A stretch of DNA of 64,000 nucleotides from CAWABB01 sp963780165 (GCA_963780165.1 CAWABB010000007.1:248001-312000), one strand, 5' to 3'. Shown: positions 50,221-58,482, counted from the stretch's first letter. The notes: a model not told the origin generated them from the sequence alone. Made by a program: numbers and translations.

Positions 50221-51459
50221 TCAGATCAGCTCGTGATACCCTTTTTCCCCGTGATCGACGAGGTCGAGGCCTTCATGTTCATGCTCGTGCTCGGCGCGCA
50301 GCGGCGTCACGAGGTTGACACCTTTCAGGATCAGCCACGTGAGCCCTCCCGAGAAGACGATGGTGACGAGGACGGCAAGGGCCTGCACGCCGAGGAGCGC
50401 AGGGTTGCCGGCCAGGAGGCCGTTGGCGCCTGCAGCGTTCACCTCCGTGGTCGCGAACACCCCTGTGAGCAGCGCGCCGACGATGCCGCCAACGCCGTGT
50501 ACGGAAAAGGCGTCCAGCGTGTCGTCGAGGCCCCAGCGGATGCGCTGGTTCAGCGTCCAGTAGCACGCGCCCGAAACGATCAGGCCGATTGCGACGGCAC
50601 CCAGGGGGGTCACGAACCCGCAGGCCGGCGTGATGGCGACAAGGCCGGCCACGGCGCCGGTCATTGCGCCGACGGCCGTAGGCTTTCCCTTCAAGTTGAG
50701 CTCCAGCAAGATCCACCCGAGCATCCCGGCCGCAGCGGCGCTGTTGGTGGAGACGAAGGCAACGGTCGCGACTTCACCGGCCGAGAGCGCGCTCCCGGCG
50801 TTGAAGCCGAACCAGCCGAACCAGAGCATCCCGCCCCCGAGCAGAGCCAGCGTGACGTTATGTGGCGGCGCAACGCGCTGCGGAAATCCCCGGCGCACGC
50901 CGAGCGTCAGCGAGGCGACCAGGGCAGCGACCCCGGCGTTGATATGAACGACCGTCCCACCGGCGAAGTCCAGCGCCCCCAGCGAGCGGAGCCAGCCTCC
51001 GACGCCCCAGACCCAATGCGCAACCGGGTCGTAGGAGAGCGTCGACCAGAGCAGGATAAAGAGCAGGTACGAGCGGAAGCGCATGCGCTCGACGATCGCG
51101 CCGGAGATCAACGCCGGCGTGATGATCGCGAACATCCCCTGATACACCATGAAGAGGAGGTGCGGAATCGTTCCTGCGTAGTCTGCGTTGGGCTGGACGC
51201 CGACGCCCGAAAGTCCGAACCAGTGCAGGCCGCCGAGGACGCTGCCCGGGAACCCGCTGCCCGGCTGGAACGCGAGGCTGTACCCGACGAGGATCCACTG
51301 GACGGCGATCAACCCCAGTGCGGCAAAGCTCATCATCATCGTGTTGACGACATTCTTGCTGCGCACCAGCCCGCCGTAGAAGAACGCCAGCCCCGGCGTC
51401 ATGAACAGCACGAGCGCCGAAGAGATCAGCATGAATGCGGTATCGCCGCGGTCGATCAC
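50221..51459 (-). CDS. amt: Ammonium transporter
   Basis: A 412-residue Amt-family channel with about eleven membrane helices. It begins GDTAFMLISSALVLFMTPGLAFFYGGLVRSKNVVNTMM and has DFAGGTVVHINAGVAALVASL (pore histidine) and the second pore-histidine region DTLDAFSVHGVGGIVGALLTG. No separate signal peptide as in Gram-negative Amt proteins with longer N termini. Overlaps the lrp gene (ATGA) and precedes glnA by 42 bases. No glnK/PII gene is present here, unlike most amt loci. Confidence 0.95.
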   Translation of the reverse strand: MIDRGDTAFMLISSALVLFMTPGLAFFYGGLVRSKNVVNTMMMSFAALGLIAVQWILVGYSLAFQPGSGFPGSVLGGLHWFGLSGVGVQPNADYAGTIPHLLFMVYQGMFAIITPALISGAIVERMRFRSYLLFILLWSTLSYDPVAHWVWGVGGWLRSLGALDFAGGTVVHINAGVAALVASLTLGVRRGFPQRVAPPHNVTLALLGGGMLWFGWFGFNAGSALSAGEVATVAFVSTNSAAAAGMLGWILLELNLKGKPTAVGAMTGAVAGLVAITPACGFVTPLGAVAIGLIVSGACYWTLNQRIRWGLDDTLDAFSVHGVGGIVGALLTGVFATTEVNAAGANGLLAGNPALLGVQALAVLVTIVFSGGLTWLILKGVNLVTPLRAEHEHEHEGLDLVDHGEKGYHELI

Positions 51460-51920
51460 GACGTCCTCCCCGCCTCTGCTTTGATGCGCAGTGTCTCCTT
51501 GGCGGTCGAGAGCACCAGGTCAGTTCTCGTGCTGACGACGCCGCTCCACGCCTGGATGCGGCTCAGCAGCTTCTCGAGCGATGCGGTGTTCGCCGTCCGA
51601 ACTTTCAGAAGGTGGGTCCCCTCTCCCGTGATCGCGTGGCACTCCAGGACGTCCTCCTGCGCAGCGGCGTGCTCGATGAACTGATGATAGTGGCGCGACG
51701 AGTCCACGGTCACGAACACGAAGGCCGTGATATCCTTGCCCAGGCGCTTCGCATCCACGGTGGCATGATAGCCGGTGATGTATCCCAGCTTCTCGAGCTT
51801 CCGGAGGCGGTCGCTCACGGACGGCAGCGAAAGGCCGACCCGCTCGGCAAGGTCATTCCGCCGAGTCCTGCCGCTGTGCTGCAGCACGTCGATGATGGTC
51901 AAATCAATGTCGTCAAGCAT
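51456..51920 (-). CDS. Lrp/AsnC-family transcriptional regulator
   Basis: A 154-residue regulator with an N-terminal winged helix-turn-helix (LDDIDLTIIDVLQHSGRTRRNDLAERVGLSLPSVSDRLRKLEKLGYITGY) and a C-terminal RAM/effector domain (about 65-140). Lrp-type proteins sense amino acids. It is coupled to amt and heads the nitrogen operon, so it likely controls ammonium uptake and glutamine synthesis in response to an amino acid (possibly glutamine or glutamate). The upstream palindrome may be its own operator. Confidence 0.93.
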   Translation of the reverse strand: MLDDIDLTIIDVLQHSGRTRRNDLAERVGLSLPSVSDRLRKLEKLGYITGYHATVDAKRLGKDITAFVFVTVDSSRHYHQFIEHAAAQEDVLECHAITGEGTHLLKVRTANTASLEKLLSRIQAWSGVVSTRTDLVLSTAKETLRIKAEAGRTS

Positions 51921-51960
51921 GGAGGAATGGCGCGAAAGCCTAACTTACTAAGGAGAGATT

Positions 51961-51972
51961 AGGAAATTTCCT
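51961..51972. promoter_or_regulatory. Perfect palindrome at the lrp-amt-glnA transcription start
   Basis: AGGAAATTTCCT is a perfect 12-base palindrome lying over the predicted start point (about 51969) of the operon, in an AT-rich context like Lrp-type operators. A second imperfect inverted repeat (CCTAA...TTAGG, about 51938-51963) adjoins it. Autoregulation is the inference. Confidence 0.45.
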
Positions 51973-51975
51973 CTG

Positions 51976-52004
51976 AATATAAGGTAGCGGGGAGTGAATG
52001 TCAA
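51976..52004 (-). promoter_or_regulatory. Promoter of lrp-amt-glnA
   Basis: Minus strand: TTGACA (52004-51999), 17-base spacer, TATATT (51981-51976). The leader is about 49 bases. Confidence 0.7.
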
Positions 52005-52013
52005 GCGAGGGTA

Positions 52014-52074
52014 GGGACATCAGACCACAGATATCAGGCCGCGGGAAATCAGACAGCGGGACATTCCACCACAG
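52014..52074. repeat. Short degenerate direct repeats
   Basis: Three related units: GGGACATCAGACCACAG (52014), GGGAAATCAGACAGC (52043) and GGGACATTCCACCACAG (52058); the first and third agree at 14 of 17 positions. They lie between the lrp promoter and the rpe 3' end. Possibly regulator-binding iterons, possibly chance. Confidence 0.35.
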
Positions 52075-52078
52075 GACG

Positions 52079-52747
52079 TCAGACGTCCGTGCCCGGACCT
52101 GCAGCGCCGCGGAGCCGGGTGATGGCGCCGCGAATATCCGCGCTCCCGAACACCGCCTGCCCTGCGACAAGCACGGTGGCCCCGGCCGCGACGACCGCCG
52201 GCGCGGTCACCGGATCGATCCCCCCGTCCACCTCGAGCTCGATGTGTCGGCCGGTGTCGCGAATCATCGCGGCGAGATCGCGGATGCGTCCGACGGAGGC
52301 GGGGATAAAGGACTGGCCGCCGAAGCCGGGGTTGACGGACATCACCAGCACCAGATCGACTTCTCCGAGAACGTCGCGCACCGAAGCGATCGGCGTTGCG
52401 GGGTTCAGGCTCACGCCTGCGCGCGCTCCCGACTGGTGAATGCGCTGAAGCGTGCGATGAAGATGGGGGGTCGCCTCGACGTGCACCGTGATGAGGTCCG
52501 CGCCCGCGCGCCGGTACTCGTCGATGTACTGGTCCGGGTTCTGAATCATCAGGTGCGTGTCGAACGGCAGCGTGGTCACGGGCCGGATCGAGCGAATCAC
52601 GGGCGGGCCGAACGTAAGGTTGGGGACGAAATGGCCGTCCATGACGTCGAGATGAATCCAGTCGGCTCCGCCGCTGACGGCCGCGGCAATCTGTTCGGCG
52701 AGGCGGGAAAAGTCGGCGGCAAGAATAGACGGCGCGATCAGAGGCAC
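52079..52747 (-). CDS. rpe: Ribulose-phosphate 3-epimerase
   Basis: A 222-residue TIM barrel that interconverts ribulose-5-phosphate and xylulose-5-phosphate. The N-terminal IAPSILAADFSRLAEQI, the metal-site histidines (DWIHLDVMDGHFVPNLTFG and FDTHLMI) and VLVMSVNPGFGGQSFI are canonical. The start is GTG, with AGGAG seven bases upstream, directly behind the PASTA gene. Confidence 0.96.
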   Translation of the reverse strand: MPLIAPSILAADFSRLAEQIAAAVSGGADWIHLDVMDGHFVPNLTFGPPVIRSIRPVTTLPFDTHLMIQNPDQYIDEYRRAGADLITVHVEATPHLHRTLQRIHQSGARAGVSLNPATPIASVRDVLGEVDLVLVMSVNPGFGGQSFIPASVGRIRDLAAMIRDTGRHIELEVDGGIDPVTAPAVVAAGATVLVAGQAVFGSADIRGAITRLRGAAGPGTDV

Positions 52748-52751
52748 CCGG

Positions 52752-53531
52752 TCACTCCTGAGGACGTGAGATTTCTTCCTGGGGCGTCCCGGCCCGGACC
52801 ACGATCAGATTGACCGGCTGGCCTCTCGACAGCGAGGATCCCGCCGCCGGAACCTGCTCGAGCACGGTGTTGGGCAGCAGGTCGGCGCTGATCTGGCGGG
52901 AGACCGTGCCAAGCACCAGGCCCGCCTCCTCCAACAGTCGCTGCGCTTCGGCGAGCGTCTTGCCTTCGACCTTCGGGACGATCGTCTCGCTCGTAGCGAG
53001 GCCCTGGCTGACGGTGACACCCACCTGCGTGCCCCGGGGGACGCGACGGTCTTCGGGAATAGCCTGACCGATGATCGTGTTCTGCGGGTACGTGTCCGAA
53101 CTCGCGTACGAGACCTCGCCCACTTTCAGACCCTGTCGCTCCAGCGAGAACTTCGCGTCGCGCAGACTCCTCCCGCGAAGCTGCGGGACATTCACCAGGA
53201 CCTCGCCCCCGCTCAGCGTGAGATAGACGCGCCGGCCTTCTTTGACAACCGCGCCGGCGGGCGGATTCTGGTCCACAACGGTCCCCACCGGCTGTCCGGG
53301 CTCGGGCCGGACGCCTGCCTCCACCGCGACAAGCGAAGCGCCCTCAAGGATCTGCCGCGCGCCGGCCAGAGGCATTCCTTCAACGTTCGGAACGGTCATC
53401 CGGCTTGAGTGGTTGACGTAGGCCGGCATAAATACGTAATTGAAGAACAGAAAGAAGACGAGGGCCGCGCCAGCGACGATGAGGAACTTCTTCCAGCGTG
53501 ACGCAACGCTATTGAGGAGGGAGCGGGCCAT
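52752..53531 (-). CDS. Membrane-anchored PASTA-repeat protein
   Basis: A 259-residue protein from ATG 53531 (MARSLLNSV): a short cytosolic tail, one membrane helix (about 16-38, FLIVAGAALVFFLFFNYVFM) and three PASTA domains outside (starting MTVPNVEGMPL, VNVPQLRGRSL and TIVPKVEGKTL). PASTA domains bind peptidoglycan fragments in Ser/Thr kinases and PBP2x; here there is no kinase or transpeptidase domain. Seen in FCB genomes next to rpe, as here. Envelope function by inference. Confidence 0.88.
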   Translation of the reverse strand: MARSLLNSVASRWKKFLIVAGAALVFFLFFNYVFMPAYVNHSSRMTVPNVEGMPLAGARQILEGASLVAVEAGVRPEPGQPVGTVVDQNPPAGAVVKEGRRVYLTLSGGEVLVNVPQLRGRSLRDAKFSLERQGLKVGEVSYASSDTYPQNTIIGQAIPEDRRVPRGTQVGVTVSQGLATSETIVPKVEGKTLAEAQRLLEEAGLVLGTVSRQISADLLPNTVLEQVPAAGSSLSRGQPVNLIVVRAGTPQEEISRPQE

Positions 53532-53546
53532 GCGATTGCATCGGTA

Positions 53547-53575
53547 AATATACAGAATCGGGCGCAGAGGCACAA
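53547..53575 (-). promoter_or_regulatory. Promoter of PASTA-rpe
   Basis: Minus strand: TTGTGC (53575-53570), 17-base spacer, TATATT (53552-53547). Leader of about 8-9 bases, without a ribosome site. Confidence 0.6.
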
Positions 53576-53591
53576 GGAGACCGCTCCCGTG

Positions 53592-53620
53592 TTGATTCTC
53601 CACCCTCCCCTCTCTATATT
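53592..53620 (+). promoter_or_regulatory. Promoter of the nucleoside-salvage operon
   Basis: TTGATT (53592-53597), 17-base spacer, TATATT (53615-53620). The start point is near 53627, thirteen bases before the cdd ATG. Divergent from the PASTA promoter. Confidence 0.65.
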
Positions 53621-53639
53621 CTTTGAACTCCCACCAGAC

Positions 53640-54035
53640 ATGAACCACAAAGCACTCATTGCGCTCGCCCGCCAGGCACGCCGACACTCCCACGCTCCCT
53701 ATTCGAAGTTCCGTGTCGGGGCCGCACTGCTGGCCGCCGACGGGAGGGTATTCACGGGGGTCAACATCGAGGTGGATTCGCTGGGCCTGACCATGTGCGC
53801 TGAACGCACCGCCCTTTTCAAGGCGGTCTCAGAGGGGGCCCGCGAGTTTACGACGATCGCCATTGTCGGTGATCCGGGCAATCCGACCCCGCCATGCGGG
53901 GCGTGCCGGCAGGCCCTCCAGAGCATTGCTGGCGATCTCACAGTGGTTCTCGCCGGACCCCGGGGGCGCGTTGCCGTCCATGAGCTTTCCGGGCTTCTCC
54001 CTTTTCCATTCGTCCACAAGCCGCGCCGCTCATGA
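53640..54035 (+). CDS. cdd: Cytidine deaminase
   Basis: A 131-residue zinc enzyme deaminating cytidine/deoxycytidine. The active site is LTMCAERTALFKAVSEG (Cys and catalytic Glu) and PPCGACRQAL (two Cys). The start ATG is set by MNHKALIALARQARRHSHAPYSKFRVGAALLA; an upstream TTG would lie before the transcription start. It overlaps tdk by four bases. Confidence 0.95.
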   Translation: MNHKALIALARQARRHSHAPYSKFRVGAALLAADGRVFTGVNIEVDSLGLTMCAERTALFKAVSEGAREFTTIAIVGDPGNPTPPCGACRQALQSIAGDLTVVLAGPRGRVAVHELSGLLPFPFVHKPRRS

Positions 54036-54622
54036 CCATTCCCACGGTGCACGATTCCCCGAAGGGCGTCGGATGGATCGAAGTCATCGCCGGCTGCATG
54101 TTCAGCGGCAAGACCGAGGAGCTCATCCGCCGGATTCGCCGCGCACAGATCGCGCGACAGACCGTGGCTATCATCAAGCCCCAGATCGATACGCGCCATA
54201 GCGCCGATCAGATTGTCTCACACAGCGATGCGCGCTTTCCCGCGACCGTTGTCGACTCATCGGCAGATATCATCCGGCTTGCCGCCGACGTCCAGGTCGT
54301 GGGTATCGATGAGGGGCAGTTCTTCGACCCCGGCCTCGTGGACGTCGTTGAGCGGCTTGCCGACAGCGGGAAGCGCGTGATCATCGCCGGACTCGATCAG
54401 GACTATCGAGGAAAACCTTTTGAACCGATGCCACAACTGCTTGCTGTAGCGGAGTATATCACCAAGACGCTGGCAATCTGTATGAGGTGTGGAAATCCGG
54501 CTGACCGAACCCAGCGTCTGACTGGCAGCGACCAGAGAGTCCTGGTGGGCGCACGCGAAGCGTACGAGGCCCGATGTCGAAAATGCTTCGAGCCGCCAAA
54601 GGGTCATGACAGCCGTCAGTGA
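54032..54622 (+). CDS. tdk: Thymidine kinase
   Basis: A 196-residue type II thymidine kinase. Walker A is GCMFSGKTEELIRRI; the lid and Walker B-like VQVVGIDEGQFFDPGLVDVV contain the catalytic Glu; a zinc site is formed by CMRCGNPADRTQRL and the terminal CRKCF. Overlaps cdd (ATGA) and the next gene by 17 bases, so the three salvage enzymes are coupled. Confidence 0.96.
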   Translation: MTIPTVHDSPKGVGWIEVIAGCMFSGKTEELIRRIRRAQIARQTVAIIKPQIDTRHSADQIVSHSDARFPATVVDSSADIIRLAADVQVVGIDEGQFFDPGLVDVVERLADSGKRVIIAGLDQDYRGKPFEPMPQLLAVAEYITKTLAICMRCGNPADRTQRLTGSDQRVLVGAREAYEARCRKCFEPPKGHDSRQ

Positions 54623-55436
54623 GTCCCCCCTTGTACGGGCCGATTCTGCCGCCCGGCTGCTGTCGGCGAAGGTCTCTCGACCGCCACTGGTAGCCCTCAT
54701 ACTTGGCTCCGGGCTTTCGGGCGTCGTGGATTCAATCCGTCCTGATCTCGAAACCTCAACGGCTGACCTCCTGGGAACGGCGTCAGCTTCGGTCGCCGGA
54801 CACTCGGGGAAGATCATTATCGGGACCCTCGCCGGCGTCCGTCTCGTGGTCTTTCTGGGACGGATTCATCTGTACGAGGGGCACTCGATCGAGGAACAGA
54901 CGCTCCCCGTCCTACTCTCCTCAAGGCTCGGAGCCAGAATCCTCCTCCTCACGAACGCTTCGGGAGGGATTGCTCCGGACATGGGACCGGGAGACCTGAT
55001 GGTCATTGCAGACCAGATCAACATGACTGGAAAGACGGTTCTGCCTCCGGGAACGACCGCACACCCCGCCGGCCGGGATGTCTATGATCGATACCTGGCA
55101 GACAGACTTCACCAGGCAGCCGTGACCCTTGGGGTTCCTGTGCACAGGGGCGTCTATGCCGGTGGCCTGGGACCGAGTTACGAGACTGCCTCTGAAATCA
55201 GGATGCTGAGGAGAATTGGTGCCGACGCCGTAGGGATGTCGACGGTACTGGAAGCAATGGCGGGAAAAAGGCTTGGCATGCAGGTGGCGGGCATTTCCGT
55301 GATCACAAATCTCGCGACCGGCATTTCGCCTGGCAGGCTGTCACACGAAGAGGTAACGGCAGGCGCTGCGTCTGCCACCGAGAGCCTGAAGAGAGTGCTA
55401 CAGGAGTTCCTGAAAGGCCTGCCTGCAACGCCTTGA
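54606..55436 (+). CDS. punA: Purine-nucleoside phosphorylase
   Basis: A 276-residue trimeric-type (class I) PNP that splits inosine/guanosine with phosphate. Signatures: LILGSGLSGVVDSI, LGRIHLYEGHSIEEQTLPVLLSSRLGA, LLTNASGGIAPDMGPGDLM and the C-terminal DAVGMSTVLEAMAGKRLGMQVAGISVITNLATGIS. It ends the cdd-tdk operon. The first 17 bases overlap tdk. A convergent ctaB gene follows after 92 bases without a clear terminator. Confidence 0.95.
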   Translation: MTAVSESPLVRADSAARLLSAKVSRPPLVALILGSGLSGVVDSIRPDLETSTADLLGTASASVAGHSGKIIIGTLAGVRLVVFLGRIHLYEGHSIEEQTLPVLLSSRLGARILLLTNASGGIAPDMGPGDLMVIADQINMTGKTVLPPGTTAHPAGRDVYDRYLADRLHQAAVTLGVPVHRGVYAGGLGPSYETASEIRMLRRIGADAVGMSTVLEAMAGKRLGMQVAGISVITNLATGISPGRLSHEEVTAGAASATESLKRVLQEFLKGLPATP

Positions 55437-55528
55437 GCCCAACTCCGGGAATGGCATAGAATACGATTTGGGCGACGGGCTTGTGGCCTTGTTAAGCATG
55501 CGATTGTGCTGTTTGTCAAGATTGATTT

Positions 55529-56422
55529 CTACATCAACGCGTCCAGAAACAGAATGGTCGCAAGCGCCGGAAGGTAGGCAAGCGACCAGAAGAAGACCGC
55601 GCGCGCGCGGCCCGGAGACCTTCTGAGGAAGAACAGGAGGCAACTGGCCGCGAATCCGACTGACGCTAGCGAAGCCCCCGCGAGATACCACAAACCGGCA
55701 TGTCCCATCAAGAACGGGAGCAGCGCCGCGGCAAGCAACGCCACGCTGTACAGCAGCATCTGAGATGCCGTGAGATAGCCGGAACGGTCCACAACCGGCA
55801 GGAACTTGTATCCCCCCTTTTCGTAGTCCTCCCTGTACATCCACGAAAGCGCCAGGAAGTGCGGTATCTGCCAGAAAAAGAGGATGGCAAAGAGAACCCA
55901 CCCCTCAAGATCGACGGACCCGGTGGCGGCGCTCCAGCCGATGAGAGGGGGCAGAGCTCCGGGGACCGCTCCGACCAGCGTCGAGTACGGAGTCACGGTC
56001 TTCAGCGGCGTGTACACGAGGAGGTAGAGCGCGAGCGTAAACGCCCCCAGCGCGGCCGCAAGAGTCTGTGTGAAGGCCAGAAGATACAGAAGCCCGCCCG
56101 CGGCCAGAATACCTCCGAAGAGAGCGGCAGAACCCGGACTGATGCGTCCTGAGGCGACCGGACGGCGGAACGTGCGTTTCATCGCGGCGTCCCTCCCCCG
56201 CTCGATCGTCTGATTCAGTGCGATTGCACCGCCCCCCAGAAGGCCCGACCCAATGAGTACATGCAAAGCCACTCCGCCTGCCCCTCCGGAGGCGAGAAGG
56301 GCGCCGCCGACCGCCGTCGCTACGGACGTCGCCGTCAATCCCGGCTTTGTGAGAGAGAGAAAGTCACTGGCGCGCGCGAGCCTGGACCCGAGCGCGGTGC
56401 GGTATGTATCGGCGGGAGTCAC
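55529..56422 (-). CDS. ctaB: Protoheme IX farnesyltransferase (heme O synthase)
   Basis: A 297-residue UbiA-type prenyltransferase with about nine membrane helices that makes heme O for cytochrome oxidases. The prenyl-diphosphate motif reads NQTIERGRDAAMKRTFRRP, with Glu in place of the usual first Asp, and LVYTPLKTVTPYSTLVGAVPGALPPLIGW is standard. It overlaps the upstream membrane-cytochrome gene (ATGA) and ends the respiratory operon. No ctaA (heme A synthase) is in view, so heme O versus A cannot be set. Confidence 0.93.
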   Translation of the reverse strand: MTPADTYRTALGSRLARASDFLSLTKPGLTATSVATAVGGALLASGGAGGVALHVLIGSGLLGGGAIALNQTIERGRDAAMKRTFRRPVASGRISPGSAALFGGILAAGGLLYLLAFTQTLAAALGAFTLALYLLVYTPLKTVTPYSTLVGAVPGALPPLIGWSAATGSVDLEGWVLFAILFFWQIPHFLALSWMYREDYEKGGYKFLPVVDRSGYLTASQMLLYSVALLAAALLPFLMGHAGLWYLAGASLASVGFAASCLLFFLRRSPGRARAVFFWSLAYLPALATILFLDALM

Positions 56423-57816
56423 CGGGTCGAGTCTGCCGGCGCGGAGGCCTGTTGTCGGGCGGCGCCGCCGAATTTCGACAGCAGGAAGGTCGCAATCGAG
56501 TCGGCCTCCGCGGGCTTCAACCCCTGATTAGGCATGGGGGGATAGGCGGGATCCACCTTCACCGGATTAAGGACGAACGTGATCAGCTTCGCCTTGTCCC
56601 CGGCATACTTGGGGATCACCACCCTGTACGGAGGTCCGACCTTCTTCTGATCGAACATGTGGCACGCAGAACATTTCGCGTTGTAGATGTCTTCCCCGGA
56701 CATTGTCTTCATGCCGATGCCGAGCCGTGCTTTGAGGTCTGCTGTAGACCGATCAAACGCGACAGCCAGCCGGGCGGCGTGCGGCCTGGTCGCGTTGCCG
56801 ATGGCCACCTGGTCAGCCGTAAACAGCAGCAGGAGGGCGACCCCCAGCGTGTAGAACGCGTACGAAATGTACCCTCCTTCTGCGTGCTTGCCGTAGGCAT
56901 AGAGGAACTGGGCGGTCAGGAAGAACAGGATCAGCGACGCACCGGCAAGGCCAAACAGCCCTCCTGAAAGGGCGTGATCGGGAAGCGCCATGACATTCAG
57001 GACGATCAGTATCGGTTGGAGCAAAACGGAGACGAGGGCCAGTCCGAGCCCGGCCTTGCGGACAATCAGCTGGTAGGCCGGGTCTCCCGGTCGACCTCCA
57101 CCCTGCCACACGAAGAAGAAAAAGAGGATTCCGAGCCCGGTGGCTCCCGCAGCGACCACGAGGAACTGGAGGTACTTGAGCAGGAATCCCGGAGAGAGGA
57201 AGAGTTCGAAGACGCTTTCGACGCCGGTCCAGCTCCCCTGGTTCGACGCCACGGACATCGCGCCGATTGTCAGGACGGACGACAGCACGAGGAGCGAGAC
57301 GCCCCAGCGGCCCAGGCGCGACTGGCTGGCGACGCGGTTGCGGGCGTACGCGGCCGACTCCTGGAGTTGCTCCGCAGATGCCGGGTCGGTGCGCCGGAGC
57401 TGGTCATACGTTTCAGCCAGAGGAGCGAGGCGGAATGCCTGGCGATAGGCCAGCAGAAGCAGGACCCCTCCCAGGAACAGCAAGGCCCCGTATCCCATCA
57501 ATCCCACCGATATTGCCGCCGTTCCCTGCAGCAGCTGCGCGTAGATGAATACCATCGTAAAGGCCGGCACGACCCCGAAGAACGCCACCACGCCGCTGCT
57601 GTTGAGCGCGATCTCCATGACGTCTTGTGCGAGGCGGTGCCTGTGCCTCCACTCGGCCGACGCTTCGGGACGAACCGCGCGGAGCGACAGGATCGCGGAA
57701 CCGAGCAGGAAGCCGAAGTACGGAAGGAAGACCACGTACACCAGGTTCAGCATCAGCAGGAGCAGCTGGAAGTGCTCCGTCGATTGCGGGAGAGCTGCCT
57801 CTTTCAGGAAGTCCAT
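56419..57816 (-). CDS. Membrane protein with C-terminal cytochrome c domain
   Basis: A 465-residue protein with about eight hydrophobic segments (residues about 18-345) followed by a class I cytochrome c domain: heme-binding CSACH at 382-386 and a Met ligand candidate at 428 (PPMPNQGL). The membrane part begins HFQLLLLMLNLVYVVFLPYFGFLLGSAILSLR and resembles no standard oxidase subunit I know. It sits between coxB and ctaB with a 9-base gap and ATGA overlap, so it probably delivers or accepts electrons within the oxidase complex, replacing the fused cytochrome c of caa3 oxidases. Confidence 0.78.
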   Translation of the reverse strand: MDFLKEAALPQSTEHFQLLLLMLNLVYVVFLPYFGFLLGSAILSLRAVRPEASAEWRHRHRLAQDVMEIALNSSGVVAFFGVVPAFTMVFIYAQLLQGTAAISVGLMGYGALLFLGGVLLLLAYRQAFRLAPLAETYDQLRRTDPASAEQLQESAAYARNRVASQSRLGRWGVSLLVLSSVLTIGAMSVASNQGSWTGVESVFELFLSPGFLLKYLQFLVVAAGATGLGILFFFFVWQGGGRPGDPAYQLIVRKAGLGLALVSVLLQPILIVLNVMALPDHALSGGLFGLAGASLILFFLTAQFLYAYGKHAEGGYISYAFYTLGVALLLLFTADQVAIGNATRPHAARLAVAFDRSTADLKARLGIGMKTMSGEDIYNAKCSACHMFDQKKVGPPYRVVIPKYAGDKAKLITFVLNPVKVDPAYPPMPNQGLKPAEADSIATFLLSKFGGAARQQASAPADSTR

Positions 57817-57825
57817 ACGGTCCGG

Positions 57826-58482
57826 TTACTGTTGTGACGCCGTTGTGTGCAGGGGCGCGTACGGCTTTGACTGCAGTGCCGAGGCCTCTCGATACCAGGC
57901 CTCGAAAGCCGACGAGTCATGGGCGATGATCTTCGTGTACATGTACGAGTGCCGCAGCCCGCAATACTCGGCGCAGGCAACATCGTAGCTCCCCGGTTTC
58001 GGGGTGGAAAACCACAGGACGTTCTGCCGGTTCGGAATCACATCCTTCTTGATCCTGAAAGCGGGGATATAGAACGAGTGATTGACATCGGCAGAGTTCA
58101 AGGTCAGCTTGATCGGAGTATTCGTCGGGACATGGAGCGTATCAAGCTGAAGCCCGTTCGGGTAGGCAAATGTCCACTGCCACATCCGTCCTGTGACGCT
58201 GATGGGAACCGCGCCTTCCGGAACCTCGACTGTCGACACGTACCCCCGCCAGCCCATATAGAACATCCCCATGAACAGCACCAGCGGGATGACGGTCCAG
58301 ATGATTTCCAGCGTCAGATTCCCCTCGATGTTCTCAGGATGCGGGTTGCGCTTCCTGTTGTAGCGGATCACGAAGTAGATCATTGCCGTGACCAGGCCGA
58401 TCAGCACCAGGAGCGACACTCCCGTGATGGCCAGGAAGGTCATGTCGACGTAATCCGCGAAGGGTGAGGATCCCTGAAACAT
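57826..58482 (-). CDS. coxB: Cytochrome c oxidase subunit II
   Basis: A 218-residue subunit with two N-terminal membrane helices (about 14-38 and 63-84) and a cupredoxin domain. The CuA site is complete: NHSFYIPAFRIKKD (first His), and CAEYCGLRHSYM supplying Cys, Glu, Cys, His and Met. No fused cytochrome c domain. ATG 58482 (MFQGSSPFADYVD) is chosen; the longer frame to 58668 gives an unrelated His-rich extension inside the subunit IV gene. Confidence 0.95.
   Translation of the reverse strand: MFQGSSPFADYVDMTFLAITGVSLLVLIGLVTAMIYFVIRYNRKRNPHPENIEGNLTLEIIWTVIPLVLFMGMFYMGWRGYVSTVEVPEGAVPISVTGRMWQWTFAYPNGLQLDTLHVPTNTPIKLTLNSADVNHSFYIPAFRIKKDVIPNRQNVLWFSTPKPGSYDVACAEYCGLRHSYMYTKIIAHDSSAFEAWYREASALQSKPYAPLHTTASQQ

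Noticed and set aside
50233..51684. 483-codon plus-strand frame opposite amt and lrp
   Set aside because: Antisense to two clear genes; low-complexity Arg/Glu/Asp/Ala content.
53532..53693. N-terminal extension of the PASTA protein
   Set aside because: It runs through the divergent promoter region and into cdd; ATG 53531 gives the normal membrane-anchor start.
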